The position numbers and the translations under genes are program-made. Under the pieces are notes generated by a model. It was not told the origin of the DNA. It did no database searches and saw only the letters and a program-made list of their open reading frames with translations. A stretch of DNA of 44,667 bases from Stereum hirsutum FP-91666 SS1 (taxonomy: Eukaryota; Basidiomycota; Agaricomycetes; Russulales; Stereaceae), in NCBI RefSeq assembly GCF_000264905.1, contig NW_006763146.1, positions 911,438-956,104 of the forward strand, given 5' to 3'. The first letter of the stretch is position 1. Each line of letters begins with the position of its first letter. This document shows, piece by piece, positions 1-8,970 of this stretch.

Positions 1-341
1 GACATTGTAGTGCTCTTGTGGGTTCGTGAAATGGTCGGCCCAATCCTCTACGAGACCCGTCACACCTCAAGCAACAAAAAGAAAACCTTGGGCCACACAC
101 CAAGAATATTCCGTTCATCCTCTCCCCACAACTCGGATGTACTCCAAAACCATCTATCCTTCCCTCCTGATGCTTTCGTTTTCTTTGCAGGAGGAGCCCT
201 GGATGATGGTGCCGGTGCATTGGTATCGCTAGCACTTCTAGTCAAGACTTGCCCGGAAGGGACAGAAGAGTTTGTGTTTGGTTGAGCAGAGCTAAGGGAA
301 TTACTGAGGGAGGCAGCTTGTTGGCTAGACGAGGGTAGCAT
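1..341 (-). CDS. Partial hypothetical gene, N-terminal exon running off the window
   Basis: An open frame on the minus strand begins at an ATG at 341 and codes a Ser/Ala/Pro-rich start followed by a basic patch (PPAKKTKASGGKD). The frame stays open to 60, but an intron could begin anywhere after the basic patch; a plausible donor (gtacat) follows the residues RWFW. The rest of the gene would lie before base 1. No family is recognised. The ATG is supported only by the long frame and by the promoter-like paired ACGCGT boxes about 100 bp upstream. The low-complexity composition is typical of a disordered N-terminus, so neither function nor location can be inferred. It could also be a chance frame. 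Confidence 0.3.
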
Positions 342-442
342 GAAAGCATGAAGAGCGAGTTATGATGAAGCTAAGTTACAGTGGTATGCGTGCTATACAG
401 GTACAAAGCGGTCAGGAGCAAAACACGCGCCACCAATTCGCG

Positions 443-459
443 ACGCGTTCTCGACGCGT
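443..459. promoter_or_regulatory. Paired ACGCGT (MCB/MBF-like) boxes
   Basis: Two ACGCGT hexamers lie at 443-448 and 454-459, in the repeated context CGACGCGT, 11 bp apart (about one helical turn). A TTCGCGAC sequence overlaps the left side. ACGCGT is the binding site of the fungal G1/S factor MBF. They sit about 100-115 bp upstream of the minus-strand ATG at 341. Binding is inferred, not shown. Confidence 0.4.
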
Positions 460-992
460 CAAAGTCACGTCCGCCTTTTGGACGGATCACGACCCCGCCA
501 TCTCCGAGAAGCCCATCATCCGCACAGTTCAGCGCGGATGGCATCCAGACGGATGCCGGATGCGTTCTCACGGATTCACATCCGTCAAAACCCGTGGAAC
601 ACCTGTGCTGAAGAGGGCGTCAGAGCGGGTTTCGGAGCGCGAGGGGGCGAAGATGGAGTGGGCTGTTTCGAGGACGGAGATGTTGAGGGTGAAGTCGGTG
701 GCGGAGAGGGTGGAACACAGAGAACAGAGGCAGTAAAGTATTGGTTGAGTATAATAAGCAACTACTTTAGCAGGGGTGGGCGAAAGCCCGCTGAAGGCGG
801 ACCTCCCGAATCCGGGAACTGAGTCATCAGGAAAACCCTCCAGAACTATTTATTCATAAGTTAGAAATAATTATGACACATCCAGCTAATTCTGCACATC
901 TGGGTATAATTGGGCTAATGTTAACACATTGATGAACATTCAACTCTAATTATGACTACTTATAAAGTGGGGACCATAATCTCACACATTTA
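460..992. other. Intergenic, AT-rich, no gene seen
   Basis: The part from 470 to 760 has many CGGAT/ATCCG words and short open frames on both strands but nothing recognisable. From about 840 it becomes AT-rich with repeated taattatg-like words. It contains the left copy of an inverted dispersed repeat (825-854) and ends at the MITE. Confidence 0.5.
825..854 (+). repeat. Left copy of dispersed inverted repeat
   Basis: This 30-nt stretch (starting catcaggaaaac, ending aactatttatt) matches the reverse complement of 7425-7454 at about 27 of 30 positions. In both copies a GC-rich flank lies on the outer side and an AT-rich flank with taattatg words on the inner side, so the shared unit is longer than the alignable core. 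It is probably the end of a non-autonomous transposon family. Confidence 0.55.
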
Positions 993-1330
993 TGGTGCAA
1001 ACGGCTTAGTCATCACCACTTTTGTACAGCGGCCAATTTCGTCGCCGAAAGTCGAAATCCCCATTTATTGAAAGAAAATTCCTGGCACCCCCCTTGGTTT
1101 TCGGAAAATAATAAACAAATGAATTAAATATTATTATTTGGCGGGGTGGCCAAATCCAAAAGTTCATCTTTGCCAGTTTTGAGAATTTGGATAATCCCTC
1201 TAGAGGAACTCTTCCTTACATCAAAAGGAGTGTTTCTGGAAGAGGGATAGTGAAAATTCTCAAATCTCGGCCCGCGGCACCGTCCTCAACGTTGTGTACA
1301 GAAGTGGCGGCGTCTAAGCCGTTTGCACCA
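993..1330. mobile_element. 338-bp MITE with TA target duplication (Tc1/mariner-like)
   Basis: The element starts with tggtgcaaacggcttag (993-1009) and ends with its exact reverse complement (1314-1330). The inverted repeats continue imperfectly inward for about 37 bp (ccacttttgtaca on the left, tgtacagaagtgg on the right). Both ends are flanked by the dinucleotide TA (991-992 and 1331-1332), the target duplication of Tc1/mariner elements. There is no coding capacity, so it needs a transposase supplied in trans. The interior is AT-rich and unrelated to the flanks. Confidence 0.85.
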
Positions 1331-1477
1331 TAGCAATAAAACTCATACAATTGACAGTAATTTATCATTGTCATTCAGTCACTGCGAGCAAATCATACAT
1401 ATTGTAGTAATAGCTAAGAACAGGCAGTCACACACAAGCGTACTAGGGAGTCGTGATGACAGAGAATGGCTACATCT

Positions 1478-3910
1478 TTACGAGTGCGACGAAAAGGCAA
1501 AATTCATCAAGTTGCAGTGGGACTGGGATGTCACGGACGTGAAGGTGGATGACGAGAACGAGCCCCTGAAGGACGAGTATGAGATGGTGGAGGAAGGAGG
1601 GTCAGTCGCGGAGTCATTGTTCATACGACGACACTTGTGGCTCCTGCGCATGAGCGCGTCCGAATCGACATCTGAGTTCTTGCCGCCGTTCCCGTTGTAC
1701 GTGTCCCCGAAGCTGAGCATCTGCGAGATACAGTCGGGAAGGTAAGGGCCCGGGAACCCAGCAGAGCCAGGTCTGCCACTGCCGCCGAGCGAAAGGTTCA
1801 GCGCGTGCTGGAACCCGCCATCTGACTCCGTGGACCCATAGATCGCCCCACTGTCTCCCTGTCCACCACCAAGCACACCAACAAGCTCGCTCGAGTGTCC
1901 CTGGTTATGATGCGCACCATGCCTTGAGTAATCTACATAGTCAGCGTACACGTCCCTGTAGGTGTCTCCCATCTCACCCCCAAAAGGCCCGACGTTCATC
2001 TGCGTGGTCGAATCAGGGGTGAGGATCGGCGAGAGCGAGTTGGAGTTGTTCGTTCCGTCGTGGGCCGAGGTGGGAGAAGTGCAACGAGACGTGCCCGGGG
2101 AGGCGGGGGCATACCGGGGGGATTGCCACTCGCTGACGGAGGCACGGCGGGCTTCGTGCCAGGAGTGTTTAAGGATGTCGTGGGATTTCATGGAGATGGG
2201 CCGTGGGGAACCATGCAGCTTGAAGCTGTTTTGTGACGCAAGTGATAGCCCAACCAGAACGGGAAAACACGAGGAAGGTGAGTCAGCATTCTGGAAGAAG
2301 AGAGGTAGAAGGGTGATGGGTGTGTATAAAGGAAAAGGACTTACTATAAACCGCAGCTGATTGGAAGGAGAAGATGCGGAGGATCACAAAGGAGAATGGA
2401 TCAAAGGCGAAAACGAAGAGAGAAGCGGCGAAACAGTCAGAATAGTCTCCAAGGGATGAACGAATATTGCCATAAGCAGACACAAAAGACTCACGCGTTG
2501 CAGACAGTCTTGCCCTTGTCATCCCTCCTCCACAGGGCGTAGCGGTAGTGTTGCAGTTATAGCACTCCGCTGTAACAGCAGGTACAATGAACAAACGAGG
2601 TAAATGGAGCCAATGAGTTATAGGGTCTAAGTAGCGAGAAGGATAGGTAGTAGACTGACCTATGACTTCGTTGAGCTTCGGGCGAGGAGCTTTTTGCGAG
2701 CGCTCGCCGTGGTTGTTGCGATGGACTTCGAGTGCAGACGCTTATGCTATTTACAGTAGTACTTGATAAGCAGAACACGATCAGAAAATAGGACCCGCGC
2801 CAAGAGAAAAGTTGACAAGGAAAAATTTACGAACTTACAGTACAGCCCACAAGCGTTGCAATTCAACCAGTCAATGGGCTCCCTCCTCCAGAGCGGGGTG
2901 TGCATTGCGCCACAGTTCAATCGGAGAGAGGCGTCATAGTCGTCGGTATCGGGCTGGCCGGCGTCGGCGGTGGCGGAGGGCTTGCGGCACCGCTGGGTAA
3001 GAGGAGGGTCCTTGTCGTTGGCGTCTGGCAGAGTGGGGTAGAGTCAACCTCGGCCGCGGATGTCTGTGCGGAGGGATGGCCGCGACGGGCGGAGTTGTCC
3101 TTGAACTCTGCGGACGGCTTGAGGTCGGGTTTCTTGACTGGGGCGGGGGGGAGGAGACGGGAGTAGGTTGGTCGAGGGAGAAAGTGAATTGCATCCGTTT
3201 AATGTTGCCGGGGCGAGTGTATTGGTCCACTTCCCAGGTGTGCTCCTTCTCGGCGGCGTGCTGACAGATGATGTCGGTAGAGTGGTTACGCTTGAAGCCA
3301 GGAGCCTCGAGCTCTTCGATACTCCTACAAGTACAAGGACGGGTGACGTAGGCGAAGAGAGGGGGTGGCGGACAGGGGATCAGGGTCAAGGGGTTCTGGG
3401 AACAGAGGGAAGAGGACAGTCGACGTCGAGAGGGGCTCACCTGCCCTTCTCCTTGTCGAGCTTGTCGCTCATGTGTTTCGAAAGCTTCTTGAACTTCCGT
3501 TTAGACTTGGCATTGTTGGCGTCGACGATACGGTCCTGGAGATGCCAGAGGCACGAGCTGAGGTTCTCAAGCCGTTGACCCTACTCGAGGTAGCCGGCGA
3601 CCTTGGTGCAGACCTGGCAGCGATGACGACACGAAAATAAAAGAAAAAAAGATTAGAACGAGAACGAAAGGTACGGGAAAAGAATAGAGAAGACAAACCT
3701 TCCATGTCTTGGTCAGGGAGTCGGTGTCACCGACGTTGGAGAAGCTTATGAGGGCCTTGTTAAAGTGGAGAAATTGAGGCACGAGTGGAAGTAGGTGGGG
3801 AGGTCCAACGTCCTCCGTGAGCGGGGTGAGGTGGCGGCGGCGGGCGGGGAAAAGACAAGGGAGTACTCGACGTAGAGAGGCACTCGCCTGTGAAGCATCA
3901 GCAACATACA
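1478..3910 (-). pseudogene. Two-finger GATA transcription factor with GATA_AreA (DUF1752) region, broken
   Basis: In order on the minus strand: a region ending TDSLTKTWK (exon end 3699); an exon 3613-3441 with the GATA_AreA-type core GQRLENLS and LSKHMSDKLDKEKGR; a linker with PGNIKRMQFTFSLDQP; a first zinc finger (CGAMHTPLWRRE then LNCNACGLYC, near 2914-2831); an exon 2746-2660; a second finger (ECYNCNTTATP then LWRRDDKGKTVCNA, 2569-2495); a 12-nt microexon (2345-2356); and a last exon 2225-1478 that completes CGLYFKLHGSPRPISMK and carries a long Ser/Gly-rich tail. Breaks: an in-frame TAG at 3583-3581 inside the GATA_AreA core, a lost base in the second finger near 2536, a one-base frame conflict within 2746-2660, and R-L-N-C where the first finger should begin C-x-x-C. 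The intact fungal protein would be a nuclear DNA-binding regulator. Sequencing indels could explain the lost bases but not the stop and the missing cysteine together. The 5' end is uncertain; an exon beginning MASKRRRMGKALG near 3999 may belong. Confidence 0.8.
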
Positions 3911-4239
3911 CGGAACAGAAAACACGGATGAGATCTTTGATGAAAGGGAATGAACATACCTCCGAGTGCTTTACCCATCCTCCGGCGTTTCGAAGCCATG
4001 CAGCCCAGCCTTCGCAGCCAGGACCTCAGCACTCGACTGTTCATGCGTTCATGCTCCCTCCTCCCTGGCCCAGTTTCCGACTCCGAGTCTTGACGTCACG
4101 GTTCGATAAATACGTCGGGCCTGCTGTATTGCAATATTGCCACGGTATGCCGTGGATAATTCGCGCGGGAATCGGATTGGGCGTGGATAGGTAGCGGAGG
4201 TCGGTGAGGAGGTACTGGCGAGAGAATGGGGCACCTCGG

Positions 4240-4740
4240 AAAACGAACGGGACGCACCTGAGCCCTCATTATCCTCCTCAACGGCCGCTGTACTCTTCAG
4301 ACCCTGCCTCGCGGTCCAAATGACCACCTCAATTGCACGTCTGTTGTGCAGGGAAGATCCGGATAGTCGAACAATGGAAGGTAGAGGCGAGACAACAGGG
4401 ATAGGGAGGTTGAATGTAGGAGAAGGCAGGGGGCAGTCAATGCACGAGCACAAGAAGTCGGAGACGAGGGAAGCCAGTGAAAGGGACACACCTAGACATG
4501 CTGCAACCTCCTATTGCGCTGTTCGCCCGAGGTGGTCTAGGTTTCGTCCAAACTTTGCACGAGCGCCCATTCGTGCTCATGGTACGTTCGTTGCCGGGGA
4601 TATCTCCGTGCACAGATATGTGTTGGGCTGGAGACGAAGTCGAAAGACGCACTATCCAGGAGCGCGATCAAAAAAAAGTGATAGTCAGTAAACCGGAGGG
4701 ACAAGTCAGAAAACGAAAGGAACGCACGTGAGCATGTCGC
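4240..4740. repeat. Diverged tandem duplication, about 235-bp period
   Basis: Similar words recur at 4249 (gggacgcacctgag), 4483 (gggacacacctaga) and 4719 (ggaacgcacgtgag), 234 and 236 bp apart. The bases around them are also alike (aaaacgaa before; gacc-tgcctcg-ggt about 50-80 bp after the first and third). On the minus strand each word reads as a splice-donor-like GTGCGT after a GA-rich stretch, so the unit may be a duplicated exon end. No intact protein can be traced. Confidence 0.45.
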
Positions 4741-5106
4741 CCATTCCCTGCCTCCGTCATCGCATTGCCTCGCATTTTGTTTGCCCGACCTTGCCTCGGG
4801 TGCCCAATGACTCGCATCCGTCGTCCAGGGGTTTGTGAGTCTGCTAAAATCGGGCGTGCGACGAAGAGAAAAGACGTGCGAATTGTCGCCACAAGTTCGC
4901 GCCACGTTTGTTTGGCCATATTTGGTTCATGTTGACTTTCGCCTCGCATGGCGCGACTTCGTTCTTTTTCGTTCTTCCCTCTCCACCTCTTCTCTTCCTC
5001 GCCCAATCTCACTAGCGGCTGGTCGTCCTTGCCCTCCGCCCTCATCCCCTCCTCGCCCAACGGTACCCGTATCCAGCACGGTCGGACCCATCCAGCCTAT
5101 CGATAA

Positions 5107-5740
5107 TATGCCCCAGGGCTCGACGGCAACGGCTGGGTGGACTAAGCGGGGTGTTGCGATGAGGAAATGCTGTTTGTGAAGGTCGGGTAGCGCGCTGCAG
5201 ACTTGGGCTATTGTATGTGTTCTCAACCTTCAGTTTCCCTTTCGTGCTCTGTTTGATGATTGTGTTGTTGTTGTGGTGATTTTTTTCCCCCTATCGACGT
5301 TTCCCCTCGACGTTCTCCCCCATCGATCTCCCTCATCACATCTACGTCTTCTCTTCCTCGCCCACTCCCGCTTTCGTTCTCGTTCCTTTACCGCTCGGCG
5401 CTCGTCCTCTCACTCTCGATCTTTTGACCTCACACACACACCCGCATTCGCATTCGCTCCGTGAAGTCGATGGCGTTGGGTGCCGCTTCCATCATCTTCG
5501 CTACTCTCCCTCCCTCGTTCACGCAGTCTCCCTGAACTTCGTTGTATCTTCTTCCCTCTTCCTCCGTCAACGGTGTACTGACCCTCGCCTCCCCTTTCTC
5601 ACCTCTTCATCGTCGCTTAACGACACCCTCAGCTAAACCGGTGACGTTCCAGGACGCGGCGGTGACAGCTAGGTGGACAAAGCAGCATGCGACGATAAGT
5701 AGCGGTAGCCTCATGAAGGTTCGGTGGCGCGCTGCAGGCT
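5107..5740. repeat. Second diverged duplication (two copies 537 bp apart)
   Basis: Segments 5137-5200 and 5672-5737 share ggtggacNaagc and gaaggt-cggt-gcgcgctgcag (about 20 of 23 positions in the latter), with intervening sequence of the same length. The copies are old. Together with the 4.2-4.7 kb repeats they suggest that this block grew by local duplication. Confidence 0.45.
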
Positions 5741-7050
5741 CAGCTTCAGATCAGGGGGGGAAGGAGTGTCAAAGGGACACGTATATGGTTAACCTTGCCT
5801 CCACCCGGACACTGCGCTATTCCGCTTCCTCGTCGTATGTCTCTTCCTCTTTCAGTTAAATTATTTTGTCTATTACAGGTCGGCAACGTCCCGAAACCAA
5901 CCACGGCAACCCCGTCAGTGTTATCTTCGGTCCCTCGGAGAGCCCAACAGTATCTGGGTGAGTCTCCTTAGTGGCTACGAGGTCGTCGTTTCCGTCTTCG
6001 ACGATCTCTTCGGGTGCGTTTTCCATCTTTTCATTCCTCCATATCCCTGCTTAGCCTCATTTCTCCTTTCTTTTGACCTGCCTCGCTCAATCTTTCTTTC
6101 TCTTTCCCCTGCGCATCCACAGTCTTCATTTCGGTATACATTGTTCTACTATCGTGCCCACATCCTCCCTTGTACACTCCCTCTCCCGCTTCCGTTATCG
6201 TATTTTGCCCTCTCACACGTTCGTCCTCCTACAGGCAAGCTCTCAACCGTTCTTCTGCAAATCCGCACACCCGCACGACTTTCGCATGCACCCTCTTGCA
6301 TGTGCCCTCTCGCTCGCACCCCCTCACAAGTACGTACTCTCCCCCTCTCTTTTGTGTTCGTGTTGACATTCTCATGACCATCACGCAAACATGCATTCCC
6401 ACACCCACAATCTTGCGCACACCTCCTCGCACTCACCCTCTTACATACATGCCTGTTCGCGCCCGCGCTTGCGTTCGTGTTCGCGATTGTATCCCCGCCC
6501 CACGCCCGCGTCATTGTTGCGTTTTCATTCATCCGCTCTGATGCTCGCTCACCGTCTCACGTGCCGTCTCACACTCATCCTCTCGCACTCTCCTTTCTGC
6601 ACGCATGCTTACTACCCGTGACTAGACTTGCATCGGTATTTGTATCTGCATCTGCATCTGCTTCCGCGCACTCGCATTTACACTCAGGTTTTTGGCCTCA
6701 TCGATTGGTCTGTCGCTCTCCTTCGCCACCCTAATTTCCTGGTCGTTTTCGACATCTCTGAAGTATGGCCATCATCTTCCTCTCTCTCCCCTTTATATTC
6801 TTACTCACTCACATATGTATCTCTCCACCTGTGCCCTCTCTTTGTACTGCCCTGTGCTTTGCTCTCGCTCTCGCCTTGACCGCTCCCTGTATTCTGTGCT
6901 TCTCACCTAGGCTTTCATATTCAGTCTTGTGCATACCTACGGTGCCCCTTACTTTTGCTTCATCGCCCTCTTCTTTTGTTTGCTTCCTTTTTCCCTCTTT
7001 GTTTTGTCCTCTTGACCTCCTCTCCTGCCTATTTTCTGTACCCTTGGCTC
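5270..7050. other. Pyrimidine-biased stretch without recognisable gene
   Basis: For about 1.8 kb the plus strand is dominated by C and T (for example runs like tctttctttctctttcccc), with frequent ctcgctc, cgcactc and ttcgtgttc words. Many open frames exist on both strands only because the composition avoids stop codons on one strand; their translations are Ser/Leu/Pro/His-rich noise. No domain, start context or splice pattern supports a gene. Short repeats such as catctgcatctgcatctgc (about 6640-6660) indicate slippage. Confidence 0.5.
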
Positions 7051-7705
7051 TCCTGGAATCCATCCTATATTCCAGGTATGGATATACTATCCTAATTGTA
7101 TTGTATGAGATGCTGCATGTAGTAGACCTAGAATCATATACTACTTTAATATAACTGCCTTCATCACCCTTTCTGGTACTCCTTGGTACTGTGAGCTCGG
7201 TGTTGACTGTGGTGAAAGGCTGAAGTACTGTGAGATGGCCTAGTTGAGGCAAAATTATGAGCAATGTGAACTAAATGTGCATAATTAGTCCATTGCATAA
7301 GTAGTGAAAGTTATGCATAATTAGTTCAAAGTTATGCATACAGTAGAAATAATTTTTGGGAGCACTAGTATAAACTTCATACATCCTAATACCACATAAT
7401 TTTGGCTAATATGCGATAATTACCAATAAATAGTTTTGGGAGGTTTTCCTGATGGACCCGGCCCGCAAGCAGGATCCAAGCGAGTGTGGATAGGGCGGGC
7501 GAGCAGAACAGGGTGTGGTGCGGTGGATCCTACAAATGAACCGGTAGTCAGTACCCAGAAACAAGGAAAGATCCATGGATTGAGGGTGTGGAGGGTGGGT
7601 GCCACAAGCAGGAAGCGGCGAGGCAAAGCAGAGTGGATTTGCCGAGCGAGCCGCCACAAGAGGAGATGAGAGGAGAGAGCGAAAGGTGTCTCTCCTGGAA
7701 TCCAT
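7048..7705. repeat. 16-bp direct repeats bracketing a 626-bp segment
   Basis: The word ctctcctggaatccat occurs at 7048-7063 and again, identical, at 7690-7705. The 626 bp between contain an AT-rich part with repeated ttatgcataa/ataatta words and a GC-rich part, and include the right copy of the dispersed inverted repeat (7425-7454). A 16-bp exact direct repeat is the size expected of a non-LTR retroposon target duplication, but no reverse transcriptase, poly-A tail or RNA-gene promoter was seen. Confidence 0.5.
7425..7454 (-). repeat. Right copy of dispersed inverted repeat
   Basis: This is the reverse-complement partner of 825-854, with about 27 of 30 bases matching. The GC-rich side faces outward (right) and the AT-rich side inward, mirroring the left copy. 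Confidence 0.55.
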
Positions 7706-8424
7706 AGACCACCCTCTGTGACGGACCTCAGCCTGTCACAGAGTCACATCTTTGAAGTACTCAGCCCTTGACGTATCATGACAGTGCAGGTCATGAGGTG
7801 CCTGTGCTATGGAAGGGAACTAGGACATTATCAAATGTATGAAGATTTCGTAGGATACTTCAATGTTCGGCACTGATCTCAATCAGCAGGGCGTCGTTAT
7901 GCATGAATCAGCAGCATGATGTAGTGTCTGAAGAAGACGGGAGTTTAGTGTCTTTGCAGTACGTGCATTCATGGACTGCAAGTGCGGTTCCTCTTCAAAT
8001 TGATGATTTCCTCTCAATTGTGCCCACACATGTTTGACTGATGATATATGATATATGGCAGCCCTTCTGCTTTGAATCACAATATACACGCCATACGAAG
8101 AGAACTATATCGGGTTGTGGACATGAAGGGATATGCGCCTTATCTTGACTGATGAAACCGCACGGGAGCGCAGGGAGTCATTATTCGAGAACAAGGTAGA
8201 CAATATATTGTAGTAGTATAGGCTAATGGTTTATAGAACCATATTCCGCATAAGCGTGCAATGCGACCAATGGTCTAGAAATGACGCAAGTTCGACGGTA
8301 GGTCTCGAGGCTAGTGAAAAGCTTACAGAAAACAATGAGGAAAGAATATGAGAGGTGGTCGTAAATTGGGGCCACTCACCATAGATCATTATCGAGAAAA
8401 GAGTGGACACAAAGTACGCTCCCT
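7706..8424. other. Intergenic, no gene seen
   Basis: Short frames only. An inverted-repeat-like word pair around ctctgtgacggacctcagcctgtcacagag (two arms ctctgtgac and gtcacagag, 7715-7744) could form a small hairpin. Otherwise nothing can be supported. Confidence 0.4.
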
Positions 8425-8970
8425 TCACTGTGTGAAAGCTGTTGAGACTTGTCGAGAATATCTTGTACGCACTGCCTCCGAGGGTGGGTGAATGAATGGA
8501 TTATCTGGGTGCTCCCTCTCCTCTTCCAGAGCCAGAAGGTCCCACAACTGGGTACACCAGAAATGGCTGCGAGATGCCTGGGTTGGAAATGGCTCTGCTT
8601 CTTGGACGACTTGACTACAACGTCTTAACTTCGCCTCGAAGTCTACTAGATTCCTGCGAAGGATTCCGATCTTGTAATTCATGAGGCAGGGGTGTAACCT
8701 GTCTAGGGACGATACTCGATATCCATCTACGGGGTGAAAGCTGTATATCTGCCCACCCTGATTCAAGGTTCCGACCTTGAGACTCCAGTACCCGTTGGAG
8801 TCGTCCCGAGGCTGAATATAAACCATGGTGACTTGAAGATCGGTGGTGAAGCAGGAAGGTCTGGGTGAAGGTCCAGCTTCCCTCAGCCTTGATACACAAT
8901 ATACCAGTCCTCCAGATAGATATTTACCGATAAGTTCTCGAGCTCGTTGGAGACAGGCCACGGCCCGCAT
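8425..8970 (-). CDS. Hypothetical protein, paralogue A
   Basis: A single open frame codes 181 residues if read from the upstream ATG at 8970, but homology to paralogue B begins only near the internal start MVYIQPRDD. The shared pattern is a Trp-x-Leu strand (GYWSLKV), a Phe-His pair (YSFHPVDGY), a Trp-Cys helix (FWCTQLWDLL) and a C-terminal P-S-E-x-V segment. The part before it includes LVYCVS, whose coding bases resemble a stretch near 11790-11815 and may cross a splice site. There is no signal peptide or membrane span. The family is unrecognised; a conserved His followed much later by a Cys is also seen in permuted papain-like folds, but that is only a suggestion. It lies on one side of the ubiquitin-like-domain gene, with its paralogue on the other. 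Confidence 0.5.
   Translation of the reverse strand: MRAVACLQRARELIGKYLSGGLVYCVSRLREAGPSPRPSCFTTDLQVTMVYIQPRDDSNGYWSLKVGTLNQGGQIYSFHPVDGYRVSSLDRLHPCLMNYKIGILRRNLVDFEAKLRRCSQVVQEAEPFPTQASRSHFWCTQLWDLLALEEEREHPDNPFIHPPSEAVRTRYSRQVSTAFTQ

Noticed and set aside
5958..7154. Long overlapping frames on both strands that could be taken for proteins
   Set aside because: They follow from the pyrimidine bias: translations are Ser/Leu/Pro/His-rich, have no domain, and overlap each other in several frames.
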